Of a stretch of DNA of 64,000 nt, positions 9,616-18,313 are shown one piece after another. This stretch comes from JACMLD01 sp038207265 (GTDB lineage: Bacteria; Bacteroidota; Bacteroidia; Chitinophagales; Chitinophagaceae). The number at the start of each line of letters is the position of its first letter. Position 1 is the first letter of the stretch. Made by a program: the position numbers and the translations under genes. The notes beneath the pieces are model-generated. The model was not told where the DNA came from. It did no database searches and saw only the letters and a program-made list of their open reading frames with translations. Where the stretch lies: NCBI GenBank assembly GCA_038207265.1, contig JBBQZZ010000003.1, forward strand, positions 434,001-498,000, written 5' to 3'.

Positions 9616-10833
9616 TTACTGTAATACTTCTCTCAGTTTATTTTCTAAATCATTACCCCGAAGACTTTCTGCTATTACTTTTCCCTGCGGATCAATAAGA
9701 ACATTATACGGAATGCCCTCAAACTTAAAAATGTCTACTGCTTTACTGTTCCATAATTGCAAATCGCTGATATGCGTCCACGTTAGTTGATCTTCCTTGA
9801 TGGCTTTTAACCAGGTTCCTCTTGCAGTATCCAGGGATACACCAAGAATAGTAAAATTTTTATCCTTAAACTCTTTATATACATTCACCACATTGGGGTT
9901 TTCATGCCTGCAGGGTGCACACCAGCTGGCCCAGAAATCAACCAGTAAGTATTTACCCCGGAATGAAGCAATGGAAATTGTTTTTCCTTCTACGGAAGGC
10001 AATGCCAGGTCTGGCGCCTGCTTACCCACCCATGAGCTATTGCTTTGTTGCTGCCGGCTCAATTCAACCATCTGCGCATCATACATCGCTTTCTGTTCTG
10101 CCAGTACCTTATGTGCAGGAAATCTTTTTACAACAGTATTTAATAGTTTGCCAAATTCATCGCGTTGAAAAGAACGGGAACACATACCCAGTGCAAATAG
10201 ACTTTCTGCTGGACTGTCTGCTTTATCAATAAACCTGGACAGGTAATCATTCAAACCAGTAATAGCCTGGTTTTTCCGGTTGGTAGCAGCAATCAACAAA
10301 CTATCTGAACCACCAAATTGTTTCACGCTGTCTATCTCGTTGATTACATTATTAATAATCCCTGCTTTCTCATCGTAATGTGTAATGAACTCTTTCAGGT
10401 GCTGGCTGGCTTCAGAACCTTTTACAGAATAATAATTATCTTTTTTACTCAAATCCAGGTCAACATCAATTTGTTCAGCATCGTTTATGAGTAAAACAAT
10501 GGGACCGTTTTCAACCATTAACTGGTATATACCTTCTTCGGCCCCATTACCTTTCAATACAATTTTTCCTTCTTTACCAGTTACTGCAATTGAATCAAGT
10601 AAGATAGGATGCTGATCGGTGCCATAGGGAATTTCTTCCAGCACAAACCTGGGATTTGAAACATTTGCTACCGGCACTTTTTCATTGCCTGCATAATTTT
10701 GCGGCACCATTTTGTCGGCGTTGAGATAATGAATAGAAACAGTAAAGCCACCCTTTTCTTTCCGGGTGCAGCTAACCGATATTATTATTGTTACCAGCAA
10801 CAACCAACTACAATTAAACAATCTGTTGTACAT
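9616..10833 (-). CDS. TlpA-like thiol-disulfide lipoprotein with DUF4369-type N-terminus
   Basis: 405 residues. The signal peptide ends in a lipobox (IISVSC, Cys22), so the protein is probably anchored in the periplasmic face of a membrane. The N-terminal half resembles the DUF4369 beta domain common in Bacteroidota thioredoxins (LDSIAVTGKEGKIVLKG, IYQLMVENG). The last about 135 residues are a TlpA/ResA-type thioredoxin fold with FWASWCAPC (active-site Cys305 and Cys308) and the cis-proline loop GIPY (Pro375). Such proteins reduce periplasmic disulfides, for example during cytochrome c maturation, but the client is not known here. It follows gatB by 14 bp on the same strand and is probably co-transcribed with it. 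Convergent with the SusD gene. Confidence 0.9.
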   Translation of the reverse strand: MYNRLFNCSWLLLVTIIISVSCTRKEKGGFTVSIHYLNADKMVPQNYAGNEKVPVANVSNPRFVLEEIPYGTDQHPILLDSIAVTGKEGKIVLKGNGAEEGIYQLMVENGPIVLLINDAEQIDVDLDLSKKDNYYSVKGSEASQHLKEFITHYDEKAGIINNVINEIDSVKQFGGSDSLLIAATNRKNQAITGLNDYLSRFIDKADSPAESLFALGMCSRSFQRDEFGKLLNTVVKRFPAHKVLAEQKAMYDAQMVELSRQQQSNSSWVGKQAPDLALPSVEGKTISIASFRGKYLLVDFWASWCAPCRHENPNVVNVYKEFKDKNFTILGVSLDTARGTWLKAIKEDQLTWTHISDLQLWNSKAVDIFKFEGIPYNVLIDPQGKVIAESLRGNDLENKLREVLQ

Positions 10834-10847
10834 ACATTTATTTTAAA

Positions 10848-12302
10848 TCAACCGTTCGTATTCAATTTTTCCGTCAGTAGACGGGTAGTTACTTTGGGAT
10901 CTGCTTTTCCCTTTGATATTTTTTTTATTTCGCCCATAAATAAACCAATCAATCCTTTCTTACCTTTTTTATATTCTGCAACCTTTTCGGGCATATTTGC
11001 AAGTACCTGGTCAACCCAATGTGCTATTGCTTCCGAATTGGAATCCTGTAACAAATTTAAATTGGCAGCAAGTTGCAATGGATCTTCAGACTTAGTTTCA
11101 ATCATTGCATGAAGCAGTTTAGATGAAGCAACCGAAAAACTCAGTTTGCCATTTTCAGTTAGTTCAATAACAGCCGCCAGTGTTTTTGATTTTACAGGGA
11201 AGATATCAATTGAAAGAGACTGCTCATTGAGATATGATTTTACAGGGCCCAGTAACCAATTGGCAGCTGCTTTATAGTGACTGGTCTCTTTGATCAACGA
11301 TTCAAAATAAGCAATGGTTTCTTTGTCATCGCAAATAATGCGGGCATCATAATCGCTCAGCGATAGTTCATGCTTGTATCTTTGAATCAATGTTTCCGGT
11401 AATGCAGGCATCAATTGTTTTATATTGCTGATCTGTTCGGCAGTTACAATAAACGGGGGCAGATCAGGATCAGGAAAATAACGGTAATCATTTGCTTCTT
11501 CTTTACTACGCAGTGAAAAAGTAATGTCGGTATCTGCATCAAAACTCCTTGTTTGTTGTAAAATTGGCTCACCTTTTTCAACCAAATCAATCATTCTTTT
11601 TACTTCATATTCTATTGCCTTACGCACATTGCGGATGGAGTTCAGGTTTTTAACTTCCACCTTGGTACCTAACTTTTTCTCACCCTTCAAACGGATAGAA
11701 ATATTTGCATCGCATCGCATACTACCTTCTTCCATGTTGCCATCACACACATCTAAGTAACGCACCAGTTTTCTCAGCTCAGTTACAAAAGCATAAGCTT
11801 CTTCAGCATTGTGCATGTCGGGTTCACTTACAATTTCCACCAATGGAACACCGGCTCTGTTATAATCTATACAGGTATTATTATCATCTGTATCATGCAG
11901 GCTCTTGCCCGCATCCTCTTCCAGGTGAATACGGTTAAGCTGCACTTGTTTTTCACCATTGGTAGTTTTGATAGTTACATAACCGCCCTTGCAAATAGGT
12001 GTTGTATGTTGAGAAACCTGGTAGCCTTTTGGCAAATCGGGATAAAAATAATTTTTACGGGCGAAATAGTTTTTGTGTTCAATTTCACAATGACAGGCGA
12101 GGCCCATCCGGATAGCCAGTTCAACTGCTTTTTTATTCAGCCTGGGTAAGGTACCCGGATAGGCCAATGTAATTTCACTGATATGTGTATTGGGTTCTGC
12201 ACCAAAATCAGCACTGTCACCACAAAACAATTTACTCCTGGTAAGCAATTGTGCATGCACTTCCAGGCCAATAACTGTTTCGTATTTATCTGAATGACTC
12301 AT
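10848..12302 (-). CDS. gatB: Asp-tRNA(Asn)/Glu-tRNA(Gln) amidotransferase subunit B
   Basis: GatB binds the mischarged tRNA and performs the kinase/transamidation step of the GatCAB enzyme. The protein begins SDKYETVIGLEVHAQLLTRSK and continues with the family's zinc-site region, the GVPLVEIVSEPD block, the GSMRCDANISIR stretch and the RSKEEANDYRYFPDPDLPP motif. The C-terminal YqeY-like tRNA-binding domain ends at LLTEKL. I chose the ATG at 12302 (484 residues); an in-frame ATG at 12320 would add MAAANT. A TAnnTTTG box at 12347-12354 fits either start. GatA and GatC are not in the window, as is usual in this phylum where they are unlinked. The TlpA-like gene follows at 14 bp. Confidence 0.96.
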   Translation of the reverse strand: MSHSDKYETVIGLEVHAQLLTRSKLFCGDSADFGAEPNTHISEITLAYPGTLPRLNKKAVELAIRMGLACHCEIEHKNYFARKNYFYPDLPKGYQVSQHTTPICKGGYVTIKTTNGEKQVQLNRIHLEEDAGKSLHDTDDNNTCIDYNRAGVPLVEIVSEPDMHNAEEAYAFVTELRKLVRYLDVCDGNMEEGSMRCDANISIRLKGEKKLGTKVEVKNLNSIRNVRKAIEYEVKRMIDLVEKGEPILQQTRSFDADTDITFSLRSKEEANDYRYFPDPDLPPFIVTAEQISNIKQLMPALPETLIQRYKHELSLSDYDARIICDDKETIAYFESLIKETSHYKAAANWLLGPVKSYLNEQSLSIDIFPVKSKTLAAVIELTENGKLSFSVASSKLLHAMIETKSEDPLQLAANLNLLQDSNSEAIAHWVDQVLANMPEKVAEYKKGKKGLIGLFMGEIKKISKGKADPKVTTRLLTEKLNTNG

Positions 12303-12346
12303 TGTATTTGCAGCGGCCAACCGTCAATAATAAATCAGCCGGACCA

Positions 12347-12354
12347 CAAAAATA
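12347..12354 (-). promoter_or_regulatory. -7 promoter box of gatB
   Basis: Minus-strand TATTTTTG matches the Bacteroidota -7 consensus TAnnTTTG exactly, 44 bp before the chosen gatB start. I see no good TTTG -33 element at the expected distance, so this is a half-supported promoter. Confidence 0.4.
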
Positions 12355-12522
12355 CCGCATAAGAACCGATTTTCCTGTCGGGTTTATGACGAACTGCCTG
12401 CGTTTAAAAAGCAATTTTGACACCTCGAATGTACTTTCCGCCGATTTATAGGGAAAAGCGTTTGGAATTGATGAAGATTGGTGATTTCAATTGCTATTAT
12501 TTTTTAAAATATGGTTTTACTG

Positions 12523-12558
12523 AAAAAAAAACCATCCGGCATGGATGGCTTTTTTTTT
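12523..12558 (-). terminator. Terminator of the PDZ protein gene
   Basis: Stem CCATCC / GGATGG with loop GGCAT, flanked by a run of nine A on the left and nine T on the right. Read on the minus strand it sits 15 bp after the PDZ gene's stop and ends in a long T run, a standard intrinsic terminator. Confidence 0.85.
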
Positions 12559-12572
12559 GATGAATTTGCTAA

Positions 12573-13577
12573 TCAGAGGTTTGTTGTTTTCAGGTTTTTT
12601 GGAATCTTTACATCTACCTCCTGTTGTTTACCATCGCGGGTTAATTTTACTTTGAAGGATGTTTTGCCCATGGCTGTTCTGGCCAACTCTCTCAGTTTAT
12701 CTACGTTGTTTACAGCGGCACCGTCGAACTCTGTTATTACATCATCTTCTTTGATTCCTGCTTTTTCAGCAGGAGATTCATCATCTACATCCAGCACTTT
12801 TATACCTTTTCCGTCTTCTGTTTCCTGTGCTTTTATTCCCAGCCTGCCCCGGTTCCAGTTCATTCCATCAAAATTGAATGAATGATTTAAGGGCGCCATG
12901 TTCATATTGAAGTTTTCGCCGGAAAATGCAAAAGCGTTCTTTCTTTTGGTTAAAGTGGCCGTTAATTTTTGCTCTTTTTTATCTCGTTTGATGGTCACTG
13001 TTATCTTGTCTTCGGGTTTGAATTTGCCGATAACCTTTGTTAATTCTTCGGGACTTTCAATTTTTGTGTCATTTATTTTTGTTATGATATCATCTTCTTT
13101 CAAACCTGCTTTTTCAGCTGCGCTTTCGTCTGTTACGGCAGTAATGGTTACCCCTTCGTCAGATTTTTCAGTTGTCACACCCAGGAAAGCTTTGTTTCCA
13201 TTGAAACCAGCAATAGCGGGCATATTGTCATCACTCAGTCCGTAACCATAGCTGGTACCACCACGAAATCTTGAGCGGGGCGCTATTAATTCATGAAGGC
13301 TGTTTGACATGGCATCATCACCATCAATTGTGATTTGCTTTCTTTTGGAGATAGAAATATCATCGTCTTTGAATTCAGTTAAAGGTTTGCCATTCACTTT
13401 TATATCTCCGTTATTGATTTCAATAGTGAGTTTGGTGTCTTTGCCACCTTTTTGTTTGATAATAATGAGGTCCTCACTGCGCCTGGTTTTGTCTTTATTA
13501 TTACCCTGTGCATACATTGCCGTTGATATAAACAGCAGAACTGAAGCAATGCCGGATAATTTTAAATAATGTTTCAT
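12573..13577 (-). CDS. Secreted protein with two PDZ domains
   Basis: 334 residues with a signal peptide (MKHYLKLSGIASVLLFISTAMYAQ), so periplasmic or exported. A lysine/aspartate-rich N-terminal region (about 25-120) has short beta-like stretches (TIEINNGDIKVNGK). PDZ domain 1 spans about 128-212 (AFLGVTT, then SAAEKAGLKEDDIITKIND). PDZ domain 2 spans about 243-325 (RLGIKA, then SPAEKAGIKEDDVITEFDG). The two PDZ cores are near-copies, SxAEKAG(L/I)KEDD(I/V)IT, pointing to an internal duplication. PDZ pairs normally sit behind a DegP/HtrA serine-protease domain, but no catalytic His-Asp-Ser domain is present, so this is a binding or scaffold protein rather than a protease. It has its own promoter and terminator. 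Confidence 0.85.
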   Translation of the reverse strand: MKHYLKLSGIASVLLFISTAMYAQGNNKDKTRRSEDLIIIKQKGGKDTKLTIEINNGDIKVNGKPLTEFKDDDISISKRKQITIDGDDAMSNSLHELIAPRSRFRGGTSYGYGLSDDNMPAIAGFNGNKAFLGVTTEKSDEGVTITAVTDESAAEKAGLKEDDIITKINDTKIESPEELTKVIGKFKPEDKITVTIKRDKKEQKLTATLTKRKNAFAFSGENFNMNMAPLNHSFNFDGMNWNRGRLGIKAQETEDGKGIKVLDVDDESPAEKAGIKEDDVITEFDGAAVNNVDKLRELARTAMGKTSFKVKLTRDGKQQEVDVKIPKNLKTTNL

Positions 13578-13624
13578 GTAAATCTTGTTTGGTGATGAAA
13601 TGATATACGTTTTCTTTCGTAGGT

Positions 13625-13655
13625 CAAATATAAGGTGAATTTACTAATTACGAAA
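13625..13655 (-). promoter_or_regulatory. Promoter of the PDZ protein gene
   Basis: On the minus strand TTTC, 19 bases, then TATATTTG. This is an exact match to the -7 consensus TAnnTTTG with a 3/4 match to the -33 TTTG at the canonical spacing for the phylum's primary sigma factor. The -7 box lies 47 bp before the ATG. Confidence 0.55.
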
Positions 13656-13770
13656 GCTTTCGGAAATGTTAAATTACGAAGATTGTGCAGGTAATCTTCC
13701 TACCCGCTTCAGGGTATTGGCAGTTTGGCACTAATAGCAGATATTTAGAAATTCCTAAACCAAAAGCCTT

Positions 13771-13920
13771 ATGGGAACTGCGATGATCCTGAGTAATTTT
13801 AGTGTCAATTTTGTATTTACCGGTTCTGTTATCCTGAGCGTAGTAGTAATTGTCGTTGCTATCCGGTGGTGGAGAGACATCAATAATATCAGGATGAAAA
13901 AAGATCAATCTGCCGATTAA
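13771..13920 (+). CDS. Possible 49-residue single-pass membrane protein
   Basis: An ORF of 49 codons, MGTAMILSNFSVNFV at the N-terminus, with one hydrophobic helix at about 14-32 (FTGSVILSVVVIVVAI), then RWWRD and a charged tail ending DQSAD. The helix followed by basic and aromatic residues is a credible membrane-anchor pattern with the tail in the cytoplasm. It lies in the otherwise empty 352-bp gap between alaS and the PDZ gene, convergent with alaS and stopping 9 bp from the alaS stop. There is an alternative ATG at codon 5. I know no family for it, and the opposite strand has a competing 85-codon frame without recognisable features. Confidence 0.4.
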   Translation: MGTAMILSNFSVNFVFTGSVILSVVVIVVAIRWWRDINNIRMKKDQSAD

Positions 13921-13929
13921 CACCATTAG

Positions 13930-16563
13930 TTACAAAAGTCCTTTTACTTTTTCTATAACGGTCTGCAAATTTTCGGCATCCTGTCCCCCGGCTGTAGCGA
14001 GGTTTTTTTGTCCACCGCCACCACCCTTGATTAAAGGTGCAACCAATTCCTTAATAATTTTACCAGCATCCAGGTTTCTTGCTTTCACTACTGTATCCGC
14101 AATACCAATAGCAACAAAAGGTTTACCACCAATATTTGCACATAATACCACCAGGTAATCATGCAGTTGATTTTTGAGATCGAAACAAAGTTTTTTCAAA
14201 GTATCCGCATTACCAACTGTTACTATGTCGCCTATAAAAGTTACGCCATTGATAATTTCATCCTTATGCAGTAATTCATTACGAACGCCAACCAACATAC
14301 GATCTTGCAGGTGTTCCAGCTTCTTTTTCAATTCTGTATTTTCCTGTAATAAACTTTCAATAGCCGCCGGGAGGGAGGCAGGATTTTTTAATTGCAGTTT
14401 TATTTGTTGTATTTGTTGTAATTGTTCATTGATGTAGTGTTCAGCAGCGAATCCGGAAATGGCTTCAATGCGACGAACACCTGCCGCTACCGCTGTTTCA
14501 TGTTTTATTTTAAACAATCCCAGTTCGCCCGTTGATCCTACATGTGTACCACCGCACAATTCAACAGAATAATTTGGATCAATGATCACAACACGAACAA
14601 TATCTCCATATTTTTCCCCAAACAATGCCATTGCACCCATTTGTAAAGCCTCTTCTTTCGGCAGTTGTTTGATGACAACAGGAATATTTTGCCGGATTTT
14701 TTCATTTACCAAAGCTTCAATTGTTTTTAATTCTTCATCAGTGACTTTTGAAAAATGGGAAAAATCAAAGCGAAGATGTTCATCACTTACCAAGCTTCCT
14801 TTTTGCGCTACATGATGTCCCAATACTTTACGTAAAGCCGCATGCAAAAGATGTGTAGCTGAATGATGAATTGCTATATGATTGCGGCGGATGCTATTCA
14901 CTTTTGCACTGATTACCGCAGAAATATTAGTGGGTAATTGATCAGTATAATGAATAATGAGATCGCCTTCTTTTTTAGTATCTGTTATTTCCACCATTTC
15001 ACCGTCAAAACTCAATATACCGGTGTCGCCTACCTGCCCGCCACTTTCGGCATAAAACGGTGTATTGTCCAGTATTAATTGAAATGATTCTTTGCCTTTG
15101 GATTTTACCTTCCTGTATTTAATTACTTTGGATTGCGTTTCCAGTGAATCATATCCTGAAAATTTGCATTGTGCATCATTGCTTAGTATTTGCCAGTCTT
15201 CGGTATCCAAAATACCTGCTGCGCGGGAACGTGTTTTTTGTTTGCCAAGTTCTTCATGATATTTTTTCATATCAACTTCCCAACCCATTTCCCGTGCCAT
15301 GAGTTGCGTAAGATCAACGGGAAAACCAAACGTATCAAACAAAACAAATGCAGAAGTTCCATCGAATATTCTGCCGGTACTGTTTCCCTCGGCTGTTAAT
15401 CTAATTCTTTCATTAAAGTTAATTATACCTTTCTCCAGCGTTCTCAGGAAAGCATCTTCTTCTTCCTTTACCACTCTGCTCACAAATTCGAGTTGCTGTT
15501 TTAATTCTGGAAAAACATTTTCAAACTGCGCCGCAAGTAAAGGCATTAGCTGGTACAAAAGCGGTTGTTTAAAATCAAGATAAGAATAATAATACCTCAC
15601 CGCACGACGGAGGATTCTTCTTATAACATAGCCTGCACCATTATTGGATGGTAATTGACCATCTGCAATCGTAAATGCAATGGCTCTTATATGATCAGCA
15701 ATTACCCGGAAGGCAATACTTTTTTTATCGTCTCCGGAACTATATTCTTTATTCGTTATTTTTTCAGTGGCTGCTATTGTTCCGGTAAAAACATCTGTAT
15801 CATAATTACTCTGTTTATCCTGTATCACTCTTACCAATCTTTCAAAACCCATTCCGGTGTCTACATGTTTTGCAGGTAACGGTTGAAGTGTTCCGTCTTT
15901 CAACCTGTTAAATTGAATAAATACATTGTTCCAGATTTCAATCACCTGCGGGTGATCGTTATTCACCAATGTTTTTCCATTCACTTTTTTTCTTTCTTCA
16001 TCACTTCTGCAATCCACATGAATTTCTGTGCAGGGACCGCAGGGCCCGGTATCACCCATCTCCCAGAAATTATCTTTCTTATTACCCAATAAGATCCGGT
16101 CTTCGTTGATCCATTTCTTCCATTCAGTGAGGGCTTCATCATCTTTTGGAAGTTTCTCTTTGTTATCACCTTCAAAGATTGTAACAAATAAGCGATCCTT
16201 ATCCAATTTTAAAACATCCGTTAATAATGCCCAGCTCCATGCGATGGCTTCTTTTTTAAAATAATCGCCAAAACTCCAGTTGCCGAGCATTTCAAACATG
16301 GTATGATGATAAGTATCTACTCCCACTTCTTCCAAATCATTGTGCTTACCACTTACCCTTAAACATTTTTGTGTATCGGCAACGCGTGAGTGGGTTACTA
16401 TCTTATTGCCCAGGAAATAATCTTTGAACTGGTTCATACCAGCATTGGTAAACAATAAAGTGGGGTCATTTTTTATTACGATGGGAGCAGATGGAACAAT
16501 GGTATGTCCTTTCGATTGAAAAAAATCCAAAAACTTTTGTCTTATCTCTGTGCTCGTTAACAT
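13930..16563 (-). CDS. alaS: Alanyl-tRNA synthetase
   Basis: 877 residues, full length. The catalytic class II core occupies about 1-240 (opening TSTEIRQKFLDFFQSKGHTIVPSAP; LLFTNAGMNQFK; RVSGKHNDLEEVG). It is followed by the tRNA-recognition helices and the editing domain, whose zinc-binding residues appear as HHSATHLLH near 565 and CGGTH near 668. The C-terminal DHHA1 domain ends in the glycine-rich KGGGGGQKNLATAGG. It charges tRNA(Ala) and edits Ser/Gly mischarging. It diverges from the M23 peptidase gene. A TACCTTTG box 75 bp upstream is a likely -7 element. The alaS-M23-MerR neighbourhood is one I know from other Bacteroidota. Confidence 0.97.
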   Translation of the reverse strand: MLTSTEIRQKFLDFFQSKGHTIVPSAPIVIKNDPTLLFTNAGMNQFKDYFLGNKIVTHSRVADTQKCLRVSGKHNDLEEVGVDTYHHTMFEMLGNWSFGDYFKKEAIAWSWALLTDVLKLDKDRLFVTIFEGDNKEKLPKDDEALTEWKKWINEDRILLGNKKDNFWEMGDTGPCGPCTEIHVDCRSDEERKKVNGKTLVNNDHPQVIEIWNNVFIQFNRLKDGTLQPLPAKHVDTGMGFERLVRVIQDKQSNYDTDVFTGTIAATEKITNKEYSSGDDKKSIAFRVIADHIRAIAFTIADGQLPSNNGAGYVIRRILRRAVRYYYSYLDFKQPLLYQLMPLLAAQFENVFPELKQQLEFVSRVVKEEEDAFLRTLEKGIINFNERIRLTAEGNSTGRIFDGTSAFVLFDTFGFPVDLTQLMAREMGWEVDMKKYHEELGKQKTRSRAAGILDTEDWQILSNDAQCKFSGYDSLETQSKVIKYRKVKSKGKESFQLILDNTPFYAESGGQVGDTGILSFDGEMVEITDTKKEGDLIIHYTDQLPTNISAVISAKVNSIRRNHIAIHHSATHLLHAALRKVLGHHVAQKGSLVSDEHLRFDFSHFSKVTDEELKTIEALVNEKIRQNIPVVIKQLPKEEALQMGAMALFGEKYGDIVRVVIIDPNYSVELCGGTHVGSTGELGLFKIKHETAVAAGVRRIEAISGFAAEHYINEQLQQIQQIKLQLKNPASLPAAIESLLQENTELKKKLEHLQDRMLVGVRNELLHKDEIINGVTFIGDIVTVGNADTLKKLCFDLKNQLHDYLVVLCANIGGKPFVAIGIADTVVKARNLDAGKIIKELVAPLIKGGGGGQKNLATAGGQDAENLQTVIEKVKGLL

Positions 16564-16638
16564 ACTGGAACAATCTTTGGTTGTTAGTTGCCCACCTTCG
16601 GGCTATATTTGATAACTTTAAAAGCTTTTTAAGCGTTG

Positions 16639-16646
16639 CAAAGGTA
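16639..16646 (-). promoter_or_regulatory. -7 promoter box of alaS
   Basis: Minus-strand TACCTTTG, exact to TAnnTTTG and followed by C as often seen in this phylum, 75 bp before the alaS ATG. The -33 region (CTTA) is a poor match. Confidence 0.45.
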
Positions 16647-16705
16647 AGGATTTAGGGTGCAGCCGATAAGGTTCCGGCAACTGTAAATGATGAACCACCA
16701 GATGC

Positions 16706-17677
16706 ATGAAAAAAGTTAAATACTACTATAACACCAATACCCTCCGGTATGAAAAACTGGAAACACCGCTGCGCGTAACTTTATTGCGGGTGCTGGGTTT
16801 TCTTGCTGCATCAGTTGTTACAGCCATTATCATTGTCTCCATTGCTTTCAAATACTTAGATTCTCCCAAAGAAAAAATATTGCGACAGCAATATGAATCG
16901 GCCACCGAAAATTATGATATACTTACAGAACAGGTGAAAAAACTGGAGCAACAAATGGCTGAATTGGAAAAACGCGATAACAATGTATATCGTGCCATAT
17001 TTGAAGCCAATCCAATACCCGACAGTGCAAGGGCAAAGGCAATGGAAAAGCAAAAAGAAATTCAACTGGTACAAGGCATGGATCAAAATGATTTATCCGG
17101 ATCTATTGCAGCAACACTTAATAATTTATCACACCGGTTGGCTTTTCAAAACAAATCGTTTGATGAAATCGGAAATTTTATAAAGAATAAAGAAGTATTG
17201 CTTGGATGCACACCTGCTATTCAACCCGTAAGCAACAAAGATCTCAGCCGTATGGCTTCTGGTTTTGGTTATCGCATTGACCCTGTTTATAAAACCGTTA
17301 AAATGCACGCTGGCCTTGACTTTGCAGCTCCGCAGGGAACACCAATTTATGCAACAGCCAATGGCACTGTTACCACCGGGGGCAATACCGGTAATGGATA
17401 TGGCAACCACGTAATCATTAATCATGGCTATGGATATGAGACACTGTATGGACATATGGTTAGAGTAAAAGTGCATGCCGGACAAAAAGTAAAACGGGGC
17501 GAAATAATTGGATGGGTAGGCAGTACCGGAAAATCAACAGGACCTCATTGTCACTATGAAGTGCATAAAAATGGTCAGCATGTAGACCCGGTATATTTCT
17601 TTTATAATGATCTTACACCTGATCAATTTGATCGCTTGCTGAAAATGGCAGCCAGCAGCAATCAAAGCTTTGATTAA
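16706..17677 (+). CDS. Membrane-anchored M23 peptidoglycan endopeptidase
   Basis: 323 residues. A short cytoplasmic N-terminus is followed by one membrane helix (about 27-50), a coiled coil in the periplasm (about 55-95; TEQVKKLEQQMAELEKRD) and a LytM/M23 zinc peptidase domain (about 190-310). Zinc-site residues are visible: MHAGLDF (His201, Asp205) and PHCHYEV (His281, His283). All four are intact, so it should be an active cell-wall hydrolase rather than an EnvC-type degenerate activator. The start is the first ATG of the frame, giving MKKVKYYYNTNTLRYEK, the usual opening for these Bacteroidota proteins. It is divergent from alaS and followed by merR after 96 bp of hairpin-bearing spacer. 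Confidence 0.92.
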   Translation: MKKVKYYYNTNTLRYEKLETPLRVTLLRVLGFLAASVVTAIIIVSIAFKYLDSPKEKILRQQYESATENYDILTEQVKKLEQQMAELEKRDNNVYRAIFEANPIPDSARAKAMEKQKEIQLVQGMDQNDLSGSIAATLNNLSHRLAFQNKSFDEIGNFIKNKEVLLGCTPAIQPVSNKDLSRMASGFGYRIDPVYKTVKMHAGLDFAAPQGTPIYATANGTVTTGGNTGNGYGNHVIINHGYGYETLYGHMVRVKVHAGQKVKRGEIIGWVGSTGKSTGPHCHYEVHKNGQHVDPVYFFYNDLTPDQFDRLLKMAASSNQSFD

Positions 17678-17681
17678 AGGG

Positions 17682-17743
17682 AAGGCAGAAGGTATAAGGA
17701 TTAGACCCTTACCTGTAACCTTAGGCCCCAAACCTTCTACCTT
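17682..17743. repeat. Small hairpin element between the M23 and MerR genes
   Basis: A 62-bp unit with inverted ends AAGGcAGAAGGT (17682-17693) and ACCTTCTACCTT (17732-17743), 11 of 12 matching. The inner text alternates CTTA/TAAGG words. A second element with the same kind of sequence lies at 18312-18360 on the other side of merR; the shared part reads CTTAC...ACCTTA(A/G)GcC..CCCC. It may act as a terminator for the M23 gene, but there is no T run. Confidence 0.5.
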
Positions 17744-17749
17744 AAATGC

Positions 17750-17757
17750 TATCTTTG
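17750..17757 (+). promoter_or_regulatory. -7 promoter box of the MerR-type gene
   Basis: TATCTTTG, exact to TAnnTTTG, 16 bp before the ATG at 17774, implying a very short leader. There is no good -33 box at 19-21 bases upstream; the hairpin element occupies that position. Confidence 0.45.
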
Positions 17758-17773
17758 ATAAATAAGTTTTGCT

Positions 17774-18313
17774 ATGGCAGAATTAAAACAAATAACATTA
17801 TCCTTTGATGCACCTGCTGAATCATCAGCTGATGCCATTGAAAATGTGCCTGCAGAAAAGGCTTTGGGAAAAAAGCGTGGACGTAAACCCAAGCCTGCAC
17901 CATTGGTACCGAAACAACCTTCCAAACGCGGTCGCATGTCTTTGAAAGAAGTTGAAGCTACTGCAGATTTGATTGAAATCCCCGATGATGAGGCGCTTTT
18001 TCAAAAGCAATACTATACGATAGGGCAGGTATCTGAGATGTTTCATGTTAATCATTCGCTTATCCGAATGTGGAGCAATGAATTTGACGCATTTCTTCAG
18101 ACAAAGAAAAATAAAAAAGGAGATAGGTATTTTCGCCCGGAAGATATAAAGACGCTTGAATTTATTCACCATCTGCTACGTCACCGCAAATTCACCACAC
18201 AGGGTGCCCGAGATTTTTTAAAGAAAAATAAAAACGCCGATGAGCGTTTCGCGGTTATTCAGGCAATGCAAAAGATAAAAGGTTTTTTGCTGGAGATAAA
18301 AGCGTCATTGTAA
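17774..18313 (+). CDS. MerR-type DNA-binding regulator with AT-hook-like N-terminal arm
   Basis: 179 residues. Residues about 1-65 are a low-complexity arm with two basic clusters, KKRGRKPKP and KRGRM; the first has the R-G-R-K-P core of an AT-hook. A winged-helix MerR domain follows at about 77-145 (YYTIGQVSEMFHVNHSLIRM, then GDRYFRPEDIKTLEFIHHLL). After it only a short helical tail remains, with no room for an effector-binding or metal-binding domain, so classical ligand sensing is unlikely. Its steady position beside the M23 peptidase and alaS in the phylum suggests a cell-envelope or general chromosome role; that is inference. Flanked on both sides by related hairpin elements. Confidence 0.85.
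   Translation: MAELKQITLSFDAPAESSADAIENVPAEKALGKKRGRKPKPAPLVPKQPSKRGRMSLKEVEATADLIEIPDDEALFQKQYYTIGQVSEMFHVNHSLIRMWSNEFDAFLQTKKNKKGDRYFRPEDIKTLEFIHHLLRHRKFTTQGARDFLKKNKNADERFAVIQAMQKIKGFLLEIKASL

Noticed and set aside
13669..13926. 85-codon minus-strand frame downstream of alaS
   Set aside because: No signal, helix or motif; overlaps the better plus-strand candidate, and its start falls right beside the alaS stop.
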